A DNA stretch of 64,000 nucleotides from Pyricularia pennisetigena. Its lineage: Eukaryota; Ascomycota; Sordariomycetes; Magnaporthales; Pyriculariaceae. Under the pieces are notes generated by a model. That model saw only the letters and a list, made by a program, of their open reading frames with translations, did not search any database and was not told where the DNA came from. The stretch covers positions 372,001 through 436,000 of the forward strand of contig NC_043740.1 in NCBI RefSeq assembly GCF_004337985.1, read 5' to 3'. The position numbers and the translations under genes were made by a program. Below are positions 22,552 to 36,240 of this stretch, in pieces. Every line of letters begins with the position of its first letter. The first letter of the stretch is position 1.

Positions 22552-25230
22552 ATGGAAAATATATTTCCAATAATATTAATAAATATACCCGAAAAAATAT
22601 TCCCATCCGCGTAACCTGTAAACCAATATTTTACGTCCGACCTAACCCCATTACCTCCATCGATATCGCATCTATTTTCGTTTTTATCGTTATTCAAATT
22701 ACCATCGCCTAATCCTATATTCGAAAATAAATGGGAATTTAGGCCCTTTTTAATCGATTAAAAGCAATTACCGAAAAAATCCGAATCCGAAGCGGATATA
22801 AACCCCGAAACCAAATTTATTCGCGATATTACCATATTTTGGCGCAACCGTTACCGACGCACCAATTTTACGCAATTTATCCACGTTTAAATAATAACGG
22901 TAAATTTTTACGAAATTATCCGATATGCCCCATCGCGAATATTTTGTTTTTAAAAAAGCATTACGAAACCTTTAAATCCGAAAACGTTTACGCGCCAATA
23001 GGGTCGAATACCGTTTTAATAAGAAATTTCCTGCGCCCATTAACGCCGACCTTTTGCGCAGGGAATTGCAGCAATTAATATAATATTTACGCCTTTTTAA
23101 CCGGTTTAAACCCACAAATTTCCAATTTTCGCAAATAGAAAATTGTTCCGCCAAAAACGTAAATAATATGGATTGGTTTAAACAAATATTCGACACGTCC
23201 ACCCCGGAAATCCCGTCCAAAACGCCAATATTATGTAAACTTATATTTTTATCATTATTGCATTCCCGGGGCCACCGCCCGTTTTATTTATCGCTATAAA
23301 TTTCGAACGTAGTATACCTTGAACCAAATACCTTTTTAAAAACCACAAACCCCCTAACGTTAAAGGATTAACGCGTTATATTAAGATTGGCGATTGTAAG
23401 CCACGGATATTCCCCCCAAAAAAGCAATTATTTATTACGCGCACTCGCATTATACTTTATAAATAATAAAATTCCACGACGTATTATAGATATATTATCC
23501 GGGTTTGGACCAAATATATTTATTTCATATAACTATCAAACGGTAAACCCAACAATTTATCGCTGTTACCCGAATACGTTACTAGCAATATCCATATTTA
23601 TATTTAGTTTTTACCGCGAACAGCAATAATAATATCTTATATATATATATATATCAACATATAAATAAATTTAAAAAGGATCGTTCGTAACACAATATTA
23701 TCCTTCGTTTATAATAATTTCAATTTTCTGGATAAGGTATAAGACCTTGGATATGGAAAACGTAACCGAATGCAAAATTTTACATTATATCTCCTTATAT
23801 TAACGCCAGGATTTAAACGATACACGCAATCCCAATGGCACGCCACCGTACCTTTCCGCCAAAAATAGTTGCAAACGCCCGCCTTTTTACAATATCCGGA
23901 CACCTATTATGAAAACGCCAAATAATATATAATGCACCAAATTTGTGGCTTTTTATTCCCCAACCGCCCATATACGCCTGGAATAATCCCATTATACCCT
24001 ACCTTCGCACGAACAACATTAACCTCCTACCTTATCCAAACCCCCGCCATTACCGCAAACGAAAAGGAATACGCAGGAATTATCCAAATCCACGAAATCC
24101 TTTTTCAACGTTTTTTTAAACCTACTACCCGACCATTTCGACTATTTTTCCGTCCTGTTCCTCGTTTATAGGGATTAAAAAACAACGTTATATATCCGTA
24201 TTATTTAAGGAATTTATATCGAATTATCCCAACCCTTTAACAAAAAATAATAAAAATTACCCGAACCAACGTTTTTCCATATCGAATTCAACTTTATTAA
24301 CCAATTATAATAATATTACGCCCCCATTATATCCATAAATATAATAGGGCTGGGGAAATATAACCAGTTTCAAAAAAATAAAAAGGAGTTTTACCACGCT
24401 TTACGGTTTTTACAAAATGTATTCCGGTCCCGCATTTTATATATTATAATTATTGTTTTAATTTAAAACGGATTATTAGACAAAAATTAAATTTTTAAAA
24501 ACGCCCTTGAAAAGGTTTTTACCGATATACTATACAATATATATATTTCCGTGTTAAACCATGTTTACGACAATATATTCGCTGGTTATATTAACGGTTT
24601 AATAGGTATTGGATTATGGGATATAAAACCTAAAATCAATATCGCCTTCCGCACGTAACGCCGCTATTTGGAAATAATTAACTGTTTATAAATAATAATA
24701 AACGCGTTCCACCAAAAAAGATTACGGCGTATTGGAAGCTATAATACCGCAATTGGTCCTATTGTTTACGGTTGCAAAACAAAAGATTATAGCCTTAAAA
24801 TGCTATATTTAACCTGGTTATTACGGTTAAAGGTTATAAATTAACCGCTACGCACCGGGATTTTAAATTAGCGTTCGTAAAATGTACGACGGCCGGGAAT
24901 AGATTTAAACCGGTAAACCTAACAATTAAATATATTAACAAGGGTTTCGCCATAAATATCAAAAATAACCGCAATTCCACGTACGATTTGCGAAAAACAT
25001 TCCTAAATTGTGCAGCGATAGGGCCAATCGTAATTACGGTGCGCAAAACATTGGAAAACATCGCCCGTACACGTATTAACAGCAAATACCACATAATATT
25101 AACCAACCAAAATATAATCCATTATACGTGTTTATTATTCCAAAATGGTTGGGGAAGCGAAAAAACCGAGGTATTACCCAGTTTCGATTTCGACGGCCCT
25201 AATTTATTATATTTGGGTTTAAAAAGTTAA
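22552..25230 (+). pseudogene. DUF6589-like protein, candidate transposase of Z
   Basis: The reading starts at ATG 22552 (MENIFPIILINIPEK) and can be followed for about 890 codons through RIP stops and two frame changes (possibly introns). At 23387-23629, IVSHGYSPQKSNYLLRALAL then PRRIIDILSGFGPNIFISYN fits the block that precedes the DUF6589 core in fungal proteins. At 23700-23930, VYNNFNFLDKV and QSQWHATVPFRQK fit the YDN.NF core, with Asp changed to Asn. At 24080-24200, EYAGIIQIHEILFQRFF fits the conserved HE block. Resemblance is recalled, not searched. DUF6589 has no proven function as far as I know; its place next to the Z end and facing inward suits a transposase. Confidence 0.5.
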
Positions 25231-26397
25231 TAGGCGACAAATTGGAGGCATTTAATTAAAAAATCGTACGCCCCAATAACGTGTTATTTTAAACGGATAT
25301 TAAAAAAACAGGGGCAAATCCAAAAAAGGGATATAACCGGATAAACTGTTTAAATATTAATAGTATAATTAATACCGAAAAAGATTTGCTGGACGGAATA
25401 TATAAAAAATCCGAAAAAAGAGGCGTATAAAATTTAAAATAATAAAAAGCAAATTACGCAAACTAAAACGGGTAAAGGCGAAAATCGTTTTATTATAAAA
25501 AGGAATTAATTCACGAATAACGGTAATTTTACCCGCGAATAACGGAGGTAAAACAACGTCCGCAAAACCAGTAAATATAAATAAATAAATACCAATCGTA
25601 AATTTGGTTTAAAATAAAAAACGAAATATAATTTTTTCCAAAATTTCCCGCATAAATAACCCCTTTCCTATCCATTTTTTTTACCCAAATAAATTATATC
25701 TTCCATCCACCGCCAATTATAAATCCAGTAAAAAGGATTTTGGTAATAATTATTATTATAATACCTTATTAACCACGAATAATAAATCTATTAAACCGGA
25801 TCCCAATAGTAACAACTATTATAATATTATATATATAAAACTCCCAATTTTTTAGCACCAAACCTTAAAAAAAAAGCAAACAAAAACCAAAACCGATTAA
25901 AAAAAACGAAAACGTTTGGCAGCGTTAAATGTTTTTTTAGGAATGGGTTTATTAACGCCACGCCTCCTTTTCCGAACTAGGGTCGCGGTGAACGATCCAA
26001 GGACCGAATCGTTCTCCTCCTCATTTCTTTTTTGAAATGGGTATGCAGGGTTTCCTTAACGAATCGAATATAAATTTATCGCAATCTAAGCCAAAATCTA
26101 TAAATAACAAAACGGAATAACGACCGCCAAAAGGTCGGCGTTATTGTTACTAAAAATGCCTTTTTTAAAGGCTTTATTGGTCTCCCGACGTTTAATAACC
26201 AAGGAACCGAAATCCCTTATTGGGGCCCCGATAACCCGCGCGGTCGCGGTTTCGTCGTAAAATCTATCGCTATTCTTAATTTATTTTATTAATTTAATTA
26301 CAAACCCCTAATCTATAATGGTAAAATCGAAATAAGGTAAATATGTACGATTAATGTAATTAATAAACGTATTACGGCCACCATTTTGCTCCTGGTA
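25231..26397. other. Z: stretch between DUF6589-like and SNF2 remnants
   Basis: No domain is recognised. The first part may hold the C-terminus of the plus-strand gene in broken frames. The part at 25960-26300 is less AT-rich, with GGTCGCGGTGAACGATCC and an inverted pair GACCGCC/GGCGGTC-like around 26125, but shows no ORF. The two genes converge here, so terminators would be expected. Confidence 0.35.
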
Positions 26398-27193
26398 TTA
26401 ATAATTAATATAAATTAAACCCAACGTTAAAATAAAAACTAACGTTTTTTCCACCAAATCCTGTTCGTTAAACTGTTTAAAGATATTTAACACGAATATA
26501 AAAGCTAGGCGAAAATAAAATTCGCCTATGCGGCGCGTTTTATTAAAACAAAAAATATTAAAATGCTGAAGGGGTTTTGTTATCGAAACGAAGCAGTTCA
26601 AAAACCAGGAAAATATAATTGCTATTGCTTTATACGCCAAAAATTGTTTAACAATTGGAAATTGGATAGCTTTAGGGAAGCGTATACGCGTAATATATTT
26701 AAATGACATTTATTATATATTATCAACGGCCGGAACAGTAGAGAAAGGGGCATTAACCTTCCGGAATATACGATTTTTTACCCAATCGAAAAAAGTATTT
26801 CGTATTTCGAAAATGCGCCAAATAATAGGTTTATTTTAACCTAACCGAATTAAGCGATTACAAATTTGTAACTATATATTGGCGTTCCACATTAAGGGGA
26901 TAATAATGCTGATATAACAATTGGGGTACAAATTAAAACTAGCGCTAAAAATGTTAATATTTAGGATATAAACGTTAAAATTGGAATTGGAATCGGTGAA
27001 ATCGGAAACGGTTTTATCGCGTTCGGCTTGGGACAGGCTTAATCGAATAATAATTACACCGAAACTGGTTTTTTCCAAAATAAAAGCAATAAAATTGAAA
27101 AAATTGGCAAATATATTAAAAATTGTAACAAGTATTACAACAATGGAAAAATAATAACCATTTTAACATTTGTTACAATCCAAAAATATAAAA

Positions 27194-27213
27194 ATTGTAA
27201 TAATTGTTACAAT
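27194..27213. repeat. Z palindrome ATTGTAATAATTGTTACAAT
   Basis: This imperfect 20-bp palindrome is identical to that at 37981-38000. A weaker copy (ATTGTAACAAGTATTACAAC) lies at about 27124. Both are in a presumed intron of the SNF2 gene. Confidence 0.6.
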
Positions 27214-29158
27214 AGCTGTGGGGAAGGAAAAGGATTATAATAATTGTCACTATATAACCAATTTACGTTTAAATCCAAGGATTGGGGGTTATAACCAGGA
27301 CGCGTTAACCTTTTTTTTCCTTTATACAAATTTCGACCACGCGGGCAATAAATAGCGATTCGTTTAATATAAAATGGACCATTTTAGCCTTACCCGACGG
27401 AGGTAACGTTTTAAAATTAATGCAGGTTTTCGAATAAACCCAGTTCAAAAGACCGTCGCCGCTATATTAAATTAAAACGTCTACAATTACCGATTTAAAA
27501 CGGGTTTTTCCTTCCTATAGGCTGTTTTTAAAATTTTGTCGGACGTTGCGGTATTTGGCCTTAGAATCCACTTTTTTTAACGCCAGCATTTTACCCAATT
27601 CCGCCGAATTAATATCCCGGGTGTCGTTTTCGGCGTGGATTATTAACCAAAAAAGGTAATTAATTACCAAAAACTGCAGCAGGCGGATAAAACCCATGTT
27701 AAAAAAAACCGAAGTTTGGCGGTTACCAGCTGTGGTATCCGCATTAATGGGAATTTTTAATGGAGCGGGACCAATATCGTCGGTATTTTTGCCCACGAAT
27801 ACGGTAATAATGTTTTTGAAAATTGTTTCGGTGTTCGTTATAACGTTTTCGAAACGATAGCCAAATTAAAATTTTTTAATAATAATACTATAAAGCGGAA
27901 TGCGTTTACGGGGATATATAATTGTACCGTTAGGTAAAATAAACCCGGTATTTTCACCCCTGCGTACCGTAAATACGTTTATATATTTAAAAATTACTAA
28001 CGATTTTTCGTTTGGTATAATGGTAGGAATTATGAAGTTTAAAATTCGAGGGTAAAATAGCCATTATTTTTAGCCCATCCATTCGAATTTTTATTAAAAG
28101 GTTTTGGTGTTTTTATCAATATTAAAAACGACGAAATAACCATTATTTTCCCAAATATAATTGACCGTAAATATGTTTTTTTAAAACAGGTTTTTAGGTC
28201 GGGGGAAAAGGATCGCAATTTTATCCCAAATTAGGGCACTAAAGCCAATAATGTCCCTAATTTTGTTAATAATCGGCGTGGCAGTGGCCATACCCCGATT
28301 AATACAAAAAATAAGGCGAAATGCGCGGTATATTATCGATTCGCGGTAAAGGAGGTATTAAATTTCGTTTCCAATTATACGTTGTAAAAGGGTACCGGAT
28401 GGTAAATATATAACCAAACGCCGGATATTTTTGGTGTTTTCGCCCGTGGAAAAATCGGCCTGCCGACCGTTTTTGCGTTAACGGTTTCTGACAAAATTAA
28501 TTAATTTAAACAAATATATTAATAAAACGAAATTATAATAACTATTACAAAAAAACATTTACTGGATATTATTTTTAATATCGGAGTTACCGTCGAATTT
28601 ATCGACGTCGGGGGGGCGCTGCTAAAAATTGGAATCGACAATTTTATTTATACACCATAAACTAAACACCTTTTCCGCGTTATAAATTTCGTCTAACTGT
28701 TTAATTTTTCGGATTAGGAATATCGAATAAAATATAATAATAACCGTACCCGCAGGCTTGGGATCAGATTTGCGGGCGGCGAATTTGGTTAAAATATCGT
28801 AAAATTGCGTTTGGGCAAAAATAATAGCCGCTCGCGGGGTATTGGTAGCGTATACCTTGGTTAAACTATAGTAATATTTAACGTCGAACGCTGGGAAATT
28901 GGTTATTACTTTTTTAAATGTTTGCCAAATAAAACTGGCCGGGACGAAAATCAAAATAGGAAAACATCCGTCGGTATTTTGGAAAAAATCGGTCGTATTA
29001 ATAACGGATATACCATATATAAATCGCCGTAAAATAAATAATCGTTTTTCCTATATTTATTTCGTTGGTTGATAGCCAATTTTTTAAAGCTAATTGCTCC
29101 AATTTTAATAGGGTGTGGGTATTTAAACCGAAAAAAAGTTAATTTAACAAAAACAAAA

Positions 29159-29280
29159 ATTGTAATAATAATTACAAAAATAAGGGTGGGATTATAATGA
29201 TAATCACAAAAATAGGGGCAGGATTATAACAATAATTACAAAAATAGGGGCAAAATTGTAACGACAATTACAGTTGTTAG
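29159..29280. repeat. Four tandem Z-palindrome relatives
   Basis: ATTGTAATAATAATTACAAA, ATTATAATGATAATCACAAA, ATTATAACAATAATTACAAA and ATTGTAACGACAATTACAGT follow each other at about 30-bp spacing, separated by AATAGGGGCA-like spacers. They lie in a presumed SNF2 intron. Confidence 0.6.
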
Positions 29281-30328
29281 GGATAATATATATATAATTT
29301 ACCAACCAATTAATGGGGTAACTAATAACGATTAAAATGAGCATTAGGTATATCCCAGTTAAATTAAAAATATTTGCCCTTAATTTTTTTATATTTAAAA
29401 CCGATTTTATTGTCGGTATTTAAACCGTCGACAGGTAAGGTGTTTTAAAAAAGGCGCAAATTTTTTATAATAACCTAAATCGCGTCCGAATTAAAAAAAT
29501 AACCAATCCAGGGATAATTTTTGGTTAAAATGGAAAATTGCGCATAGCATACCAAAAAAACCGTTAGGATTTTTTCGCGGGCGTCCTCGAAAGTTTCCTT
29601 TTTTGCGCGGTTTAAATTAGCAAATCAATCGGCGATAATCAATTGGGTTTATATAAAATTGAAAAATCGTTTTATTGGTCGTCGTTAAAAAATTTGGGAT
29701 AAAATTCGGTAATTTTTATTTTGGGTTAGGTAAGGATGGGACGATGGAACCGCCTTTCGTCGTACAAATTGTTAAAAATACTTTTAAATATTAACAAATC
29801 CAATAGGTGCATTTGAATTTAATTTATACGCTTTTTTTTCTTTTTCAGCCGTCCGACTTGAATGGGTTTAAAACGGGACCAGGTATCGATAACGAATATT
29901 ATTATCGTCCTATTATAACAGGCGCGGTTAAAACCAAATAAATTGGCGACGTCGATAGCTTGGTCGGTTCGCGAACGGGTAACCAAACGATGCTAAAATT
30001 GCATTAAATGTAAATTATTTAAAACGATAACGTTATCGGCGATAACGGCATAATCGGCGATAATAAACAAGGTAAAGGATTATTCGATATTAAATTTAAA
30101 AAAATTACGGTAATTTCCACCAAAATCGTTAAAATTTTCCTTATTTCCAATAACGACTTTTCCCTACCGGCGAAAAACAAAATAAAAAAAATAATAGTAA
30201 ATTTTAAACTAATCGTCAATATGATAACCGTTATATACATATAATCCAGGGTTAACGGTTTTAAACTTTAAATCGCCGTTTTAAAAATTAGGTCCGGTGG
30301 TTATTATCCGCAAATAAATTAACATTAT

Positions 30329-30771
30329 TGTTACGACCAGACAAGTTGGGCCAGTACCAGTGAGGCCAGGCGGGGTCACACCCCTCCTAACAACACTCGA
30401 CCTGAGAAAACACCGACCGACAGGAAACAAGATTACGTAAGGGAGAAGATCACGTAACACCACGTAATCGCCAAAAAAAATGATCTCAGTAATTTGTAAA
30501 ACCTCGATTGGGAATTACAAATTAAATAGATTAAAGGAAATTACATTTGAAATATAATTTATATAAAACGCGCTCATTACCATGTAAATAAATTCGATTC
30601 TAGGATTGTTTAGCAGCAATTAAACTCTAATTAACCTCAATATTTACTTAAAAACGATTATAATTTCACCCCAATTATTAAAAACCCCAATTACCCAATT
30701 AAAACGTTCAATTGCTTCAACCCACTGTACTTTACCCTAAAAACAGGTTACCCGATACTTTAATCGTAATA
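30329..30771 (+). repeat. 5' LTR of the chromovirus
   Basis: 443 bp, starting TGTTACGACCAGAC and ending ATCGTAATA. It is less RIP-mutated than the 3' LTR in places (for example GGGGTCACACCCC here, GGGGTTATACCCC there). No TGG follows it, so self-priming or another primer is possible. Confidence 0.85.
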
Positions 30772-30999
30772 TTTTAATTGCTCCTGTTTAATATTTTGCT
30801 TTAAAATATACCGAATAGTATCGCCGAAACAATATCTTCCAATAAAACCACCCTTTAAACCCTTTTTACCATTAACGCTCCGGCCAACGCTAACGTTTTG
30901 CGTTAAATAATCGCGACGTTTTAAGCAGAAAATCGACAATTTTAGGAACGAATAACCGAATAAATTAATCGGGCTAATAGGAACCATATTAAATACCTT

Positions 31000-31800
31000 T
31001 TACCATTACCCTATAATAATACCCCAAATACCTTGCAGGGATTCCTTACGGGAACCCGGGCCTACCTTCACTTTAACGAGGACAATTTCGATAATAACGC
31101 AAAAAAGGTTACTTACGTAATTTCGTTATTAAAGGGCGATACGCTTACCTGGTTCGAACTAATCCTACGAAATTATTTGGACCACGATAAGGAAAAAAAC
31201 CGTAAAGTTGAAATTAACCGCATTTTCGACGATTACGAGAATTTCGAAAAATGTTTTAAGGGAGTATTCGGTAACCCAAACGAGGAACGCACAATTAAAC
31301 GTAAACTGGTACGCCTCACCCAAACTAAATCGGCATCCAAATATACCAGTAAATTTCGACAAATTACCGCCAAATTACTATAGGGCCCCGAAACCCTAAT
31401 AACACGTTTTTATACGGGATTTAAAAAAAAAATTAAAAACGAATTTATTAAAAAAGAACGACCCGACACCCTAACCGAATACGTAAAACTAGCAATTAAG
31501 ATCGATAACCGATTTTACGAACGGAAATTGGAACGACGCGAAAAACGCAGCGTATGGGGGCCAGCTTTGCGACAAACCAATACGGGACGCAAATACCAAT
31601 ACCCTAAACCGCTTCGCTAATATAATATTTCCTACGGAATACATAACGGACTTATGGACTTTAACGCGACCCAATATAAAAAACCTCGCAAAAACCCCAA
31701 AAGTGGTAAATGCTTTAAATGCGAAAAACCAGGATATATAACCAAATTTTATCCCCAAAACATTCCGGACCTGCACCCCGATTCCAAAAAACCACGAAGA
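31000..31800 (+). pseudogene. Gag of the chromovirus
   Basis: The capsid region is open at 31033-31383 (LHFNEDNFDNNAKKV, then GDTLTWFELIL and FEKCFKGVFGNPNEE), the usual Gypsy gag layout. After a TAG at 31381 it continues to a zinc knuckle at about 31710-31755, CFKCEKPGYITKFYP. There the CCHC set has its His changed to Tyr and last Cys changed to Tyr, both G-to-A or C-to-T steps. It would have formed the particle shell and bound RNA. Confidence 0.8.
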
Positions 31801-33659
31801 TTAAACGCCACCACCCACTAACAGACACCACCGGATTAATACAGCTTAAAAAACTGGACCATATATTACGACGATAATTGCATAATCCATAATAGCGCAA
31901 AAATGGACGCAGGATAATACCTATAAAAATTTAAAGGCATTCGGACCTTAGCAGTAGGAAACCGTGTACCCATTGAAACCAAACCACCGGTATAATTACG
32001 CAGGCAAAACGCCAAACTACCCGAACCTACGGAATCAAATACCTTAAAAGAATTAAAATTAAAATTAAAACCATTGGGACAAACCCACCGTATCCGGATA
32101 ATCCAACAAACCCCAACGAACGAATCTAGTAACGAGTCAAAAAACGAATTTAACGAAAAAGAGACTATATTTTCAAACCCATATAATGCAGTAAAGGAAA
32201 ATAACCCTTATATATATAAAAAGAAACTCATCGATTTATACCGAAACGACCAATTAGTACAATTTCCCGGAATACCATTTCGAATACAAATATAAAACCC
32301 CACAGGATTAATCGATCCAACTTTCGGAAACCACCCAACCTTGGACACCAAATATCCCAAATATACAAAAATCTTTTGGGTAAAATGTTTTCGAAACAAC
32401 TGCGGATTACATTTTAGCAAAAAAATAATCCACGATTTTTTCCCACGACGACGCAAAATAACAAACATCCACAAAATATACACCATTACCGAATTACCCA
32501 ATTGGGAAATCAAAATAAGATTTAACACCGAACCAACGGTAATCTTCACCCCTTATAACGACTACCCTATAATATGCTACAACCAAAAACAATTCCCATA
32601 ATACGAATACACCCGAAACATCTACAAAATACATATATTAACCAAAACACAGGTATGGTACGAAACGAAATCACGACAACCAGGACCCGCACCCATAATT
32701 AAAATTGTGTGGGACCCCAACGTTAAAAACAACGAAATACCCACAAACGCACGAAAAAACGCCTGCACCAACAGGGTACCGATTTAATAAAATTAACGTT
32801 AAAAACAACCATACGCCCCGAGATAAAAAGAATAAAGACCCACGACGCGAATCCAGCAAACCAAAAAATTAGGACAACCAAACGGTACAGGGCACTAAAC
32901 GGTAGCAACAAAAACGGAATAAAAAACCCTAAACGCCACGCAAACCACGAAAATAGCACACGAACATATATTCCTAAATATACGACTTAATGGAAAACCC
33001 ATACAAACGCTCCTTAATAGCGGAGCATAAAACAACTACATTTTTCCAAAAATCGTGAAAAAACGACGAATATTTTGGCGATAAAAGGAAAAACTATATC
33101 AATTATAAACCGTAAAAGGAAAGGCAGTTTTATACGGGAACGGCACCATCGAAACAAAAACCGTACACCTTTAAATGGAAAATTATGGACGAAAAAAACA
33201 AATTATTTTGGATATTACGGAAATAGGGAACAAAAACATAATTTTAGAAATTCCCTAGCTTAAAAAAAGCAACCCCCGGATAAATTGGATTACAGGCCAA
33301 ATTTAATAGGAAAAGCATTTAATTATTAAACGATTTCCAATACAGCAGGGTTTATACAGGAAATATAGGGTACGGGAGGATTAAATAAAACAAATGGCGT
33401 ACCTATAGGAAGGACGACCAACCCCGGAGCCAATATCGGAAAAAAAGCGACTATTTACAGGCTAAAACCGATCCAATTACATAATATAAACCACGAAAAA
33501 ATAGACCAAAAACGGCAAAATCCCAAAAAAATACCAAAATTATATACGGCTATCTAGCCAAAAACTCGAAACAGGATTACCCGAACACAATCCGTTCGAC
33601 TACGAAATACCATTAAAAAAAGGAACCCAACCAAAATTCCATAAAATATACGGTTTAAA
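31801..33659 (+). pseudogene. Protease region and RT upstream part of the chromovirus
   Basis: This 1.8-kb stretch should hold the protease. Frames are broken and I could not read a DTG/DSG active site with confidence. Open pieces at 32074-32295 and 32341-32601 belong to it in different frames. Pieces on the minus strand (32208-32959) are shadows. Confidence 0.5.
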
Positions 33660-34920
33660 TCCGACACAAATGGAGGTTTTAAACGAATACCTCGCGGAAA
33701 ACCTTAAAAAAGGCTATATTAAACCATCGACATTACCAGCAGGATACCTAATCCTTTTCGTACCAAAAAAAAACGGAAAATTACGACTATGCGTGGATTA
33801 CAAACAATTAAACGACATTACAATAAAAAATTGCTACCCGCTCCCACTAATAGGAAAATTTCGAAACATGCTTTACTAAACACAATAATTTACGATATTA
33901 AACTTTAAAAAAGCATACAATTTAATCCGTATAAAGGAAAACGAGGAATGGAAAACAGCATTTCGCACCAAACGAGGATATTACGAATATTTGGTAATAC
34001 TTTTCGGTTTTACCAACGCCCCCGCAACCTTTTAAACCATAATTAACCACGTTTTTAAGGAATACCTAAACATCTTTATCGTTATTTACCTGGACAATAT
34101 CCTTATTTTTTCCAAAACGTTGGAAAAACACAAAAAACACGTCCACATAATTCTACAAAAGCTATAAAACGCTAAACTTTTAATTAAACCTGAAAAATGC
34201 ATTTTTTACAACAAACAAATCAATTTCCTAAAATATACTATCGCCCCTGGAAAAATTAGGATGGAAAAATTAAAAATTTAAACAGTAAAGGAATGGTCCC
34301 AACCACAGAACGTAAAAAACGTTCGGGCATTCCTTGGATTCGTAAACTTTTACAAAAAATTTATTAAAGGTTACGGCGCGATTACCACCCCATTAACCAA
34401 TATAACCAAAAAAGATTTAAAATTCCAATGGACGGAATAAATACAGCAAACTTTCGAACAGCTACGAGAAACAGTAGCACAAAAACCGATCCTTAAAATA
34501 TTAAACCCAACGAAACTTTTCGAAATCGAAACCGACGCATCCGATTACGCAATCGGAGGACAACTTAGCCAACGAAACGAAAAAGGACGCCTGCACCCTT
34601 ACGCCTTTTTTTCACAAAAATTATATAAACCAAAACTCAATTACCAAATCCACGATAAAAACTTTATAGCTATTATCCGAACATTTAAAAAATGGAAACC
34701 ACAATTATCCGGAATTAAACACGAAATATTAATTTATACGGACCATAAAAACCTAACCCATTTTACTATTAGCAAAATGTTAAACAAACGACAAATTAAA
34801 TGGGCAAAATTCCTATTAAAATTCCATTTTAAAATTATTTACCGAAAAGGAACAAAAAATGGCAGGGCCGACGCCTTTAGCAAAAGACTAAACCATAAAA
34901 ATCTAATACCCGAAAAAACA
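33660..34920 (+). pseudogene. Reverse transcriptase and RNase H of the chromovirus
   Basis: RT blocks in order: FVPKKNGKLRLCVDYKQLN at about 33760, [24 protein letters not shown] at about 33960-34035, and the active site YLDN at about 34087, in which the second Asp of YLDD is Asn. RNase H follows with EIETDASDYAIGGQLSQ at about 34525, YTDHKNLTHF at about 34740 and GRADAFSKR at about 34863. This spacing is that of Ty3/Gypsy Pol. Several TAA stops fall at former Gln or Trp codons. Confidence 0.85.
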
Positions 34921-35059
34921 CGGAAAATCCTTACGGCAAACGATAACGGAAACCTTTTACCAATTTACCGAAATCTTATAACGACCAACACGGTAATTAC
35001 ACCAAAAAAAATACGGAAAATCCACGAAAGTAAAACTTACGGACACCAAAGGATTTCCA

Positions 35060-36240
35060 AAACATAAAAACGGTTAAAATAGCACCATAATTTTAAAGGA
35101 ACACGATAAAAAATACGAAAAACCATTAAAAACTGCGAACTCTGCGCAAAAAGCAAATCCGCCAAATATAAACTTTACGGGTTTTTACAGTTTTTACCAA
35201 CCCTTAATAAGGCCTGGCAAACCATTATAATAAATTTTATCGTCAAATTACCATTTTCCGAAAAACCATTTACTAAAACTAAATACGATAGTATACTAAT
35301 TATAGTGGACAAATTTACTAAATACGCTTATTTCCTACCTTATAAAAAAAGTAGCAACGCCGAAAAAATCGCCTACACATTTTTACAAATAATTGTCAGC
35401 AACCACGGACTTCCAGAAAACATTATTACGGATAAAAATAAGCTTTTTACATTAAAATTTTGGAAATTTTTAATGGAACAGCTAGGAACCAACCACAAAT
35501 TATTTACAGCATTCCACCCACAGACAGATAGATAAACAAAACGAGCAAACCAAACACTAAAATAATACCTAAAATGTTATATAAACCATAAATAGGATAA
35601 TTAGGTACGGCTATTACCTATAGCACAATTCGCATATAATAGTTTAAAAAATAAAAATACCAAAACAACCCCGTTTTATACCAATTACGGATTTAACCCT
35701 ACGGTATATGGAAAACCAAAAACCACGATTACGGCCCCACAAACCGATAAACAAACAAACGAACTACGAAAACTCCACCAAAAACTCCAACAGGAATTGG
35801 AATTCGTACGAAAAAAAATGACCAAATACGCCAACCAGTATCGGATAAAAAAACCATCCTTCCAGAAGGGAAATAGCGTCTACCTCATTCGACGTAATAT
35901 TAAAACACAATAACCAAATAGCAAATTTAATTATAAAAAGCTTGGACCTTTCAAAATCGACAAAAAGATTAGCGAAACCAATTATAAATTATTATTATTA
36001 AAAACCATGAAAATCCACCCAACGTTCCACGTATTACTATTAAAACCAGCACCACCCGGCACCAGTATACAAAAAACAATCGAAATCGACGAGGAAAAAA
36101 TATATAACGTCGAACGAATATTGGACCACAAACGCAACCACGGTAAAACAAAATATTTTATTAAATAAGAAAATTACGGATACGAAAAAAACATTTGGGA
36201 ACCCTTTAACCACCTCCAAAATTGCCAGGAATTATTCCGT
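35060..36240 (+). pseudogene. Integrase and chromodomain of the chromovirus
   Basis: The zinc-binding end is read as ENCELCAKSKSAK-like at about 35125. The core has ILIIVDKFTKYAYFLPYK at about 35295 with the first Asp, HGLPENIITDKN at about 35405 with the second, and FHPQTDR at about 35512, after which the frame meets TAA near the catalytic Glu. The C-terminus, EEKIYNVERILDHKRN to NIWEPFNHLQNC (36090-36240), is a chromodomain, which in chromoviruses steers integration to marked chromatin. Confidence 0.8.

Noticed and set aside
22839..23078. Separate small gene at the 79-codon ORF
   Set aside because: It is out of frame with the longer DUF6589-like reading from 22552, which spans it.
29159..29280. 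CRISPR-like array (regular 30-bp spacing)
   Set aside because: Units are diverged palindromes in a fungal transposon intron, spacers are alike, and CRISPR does not occur in eukaryotes.
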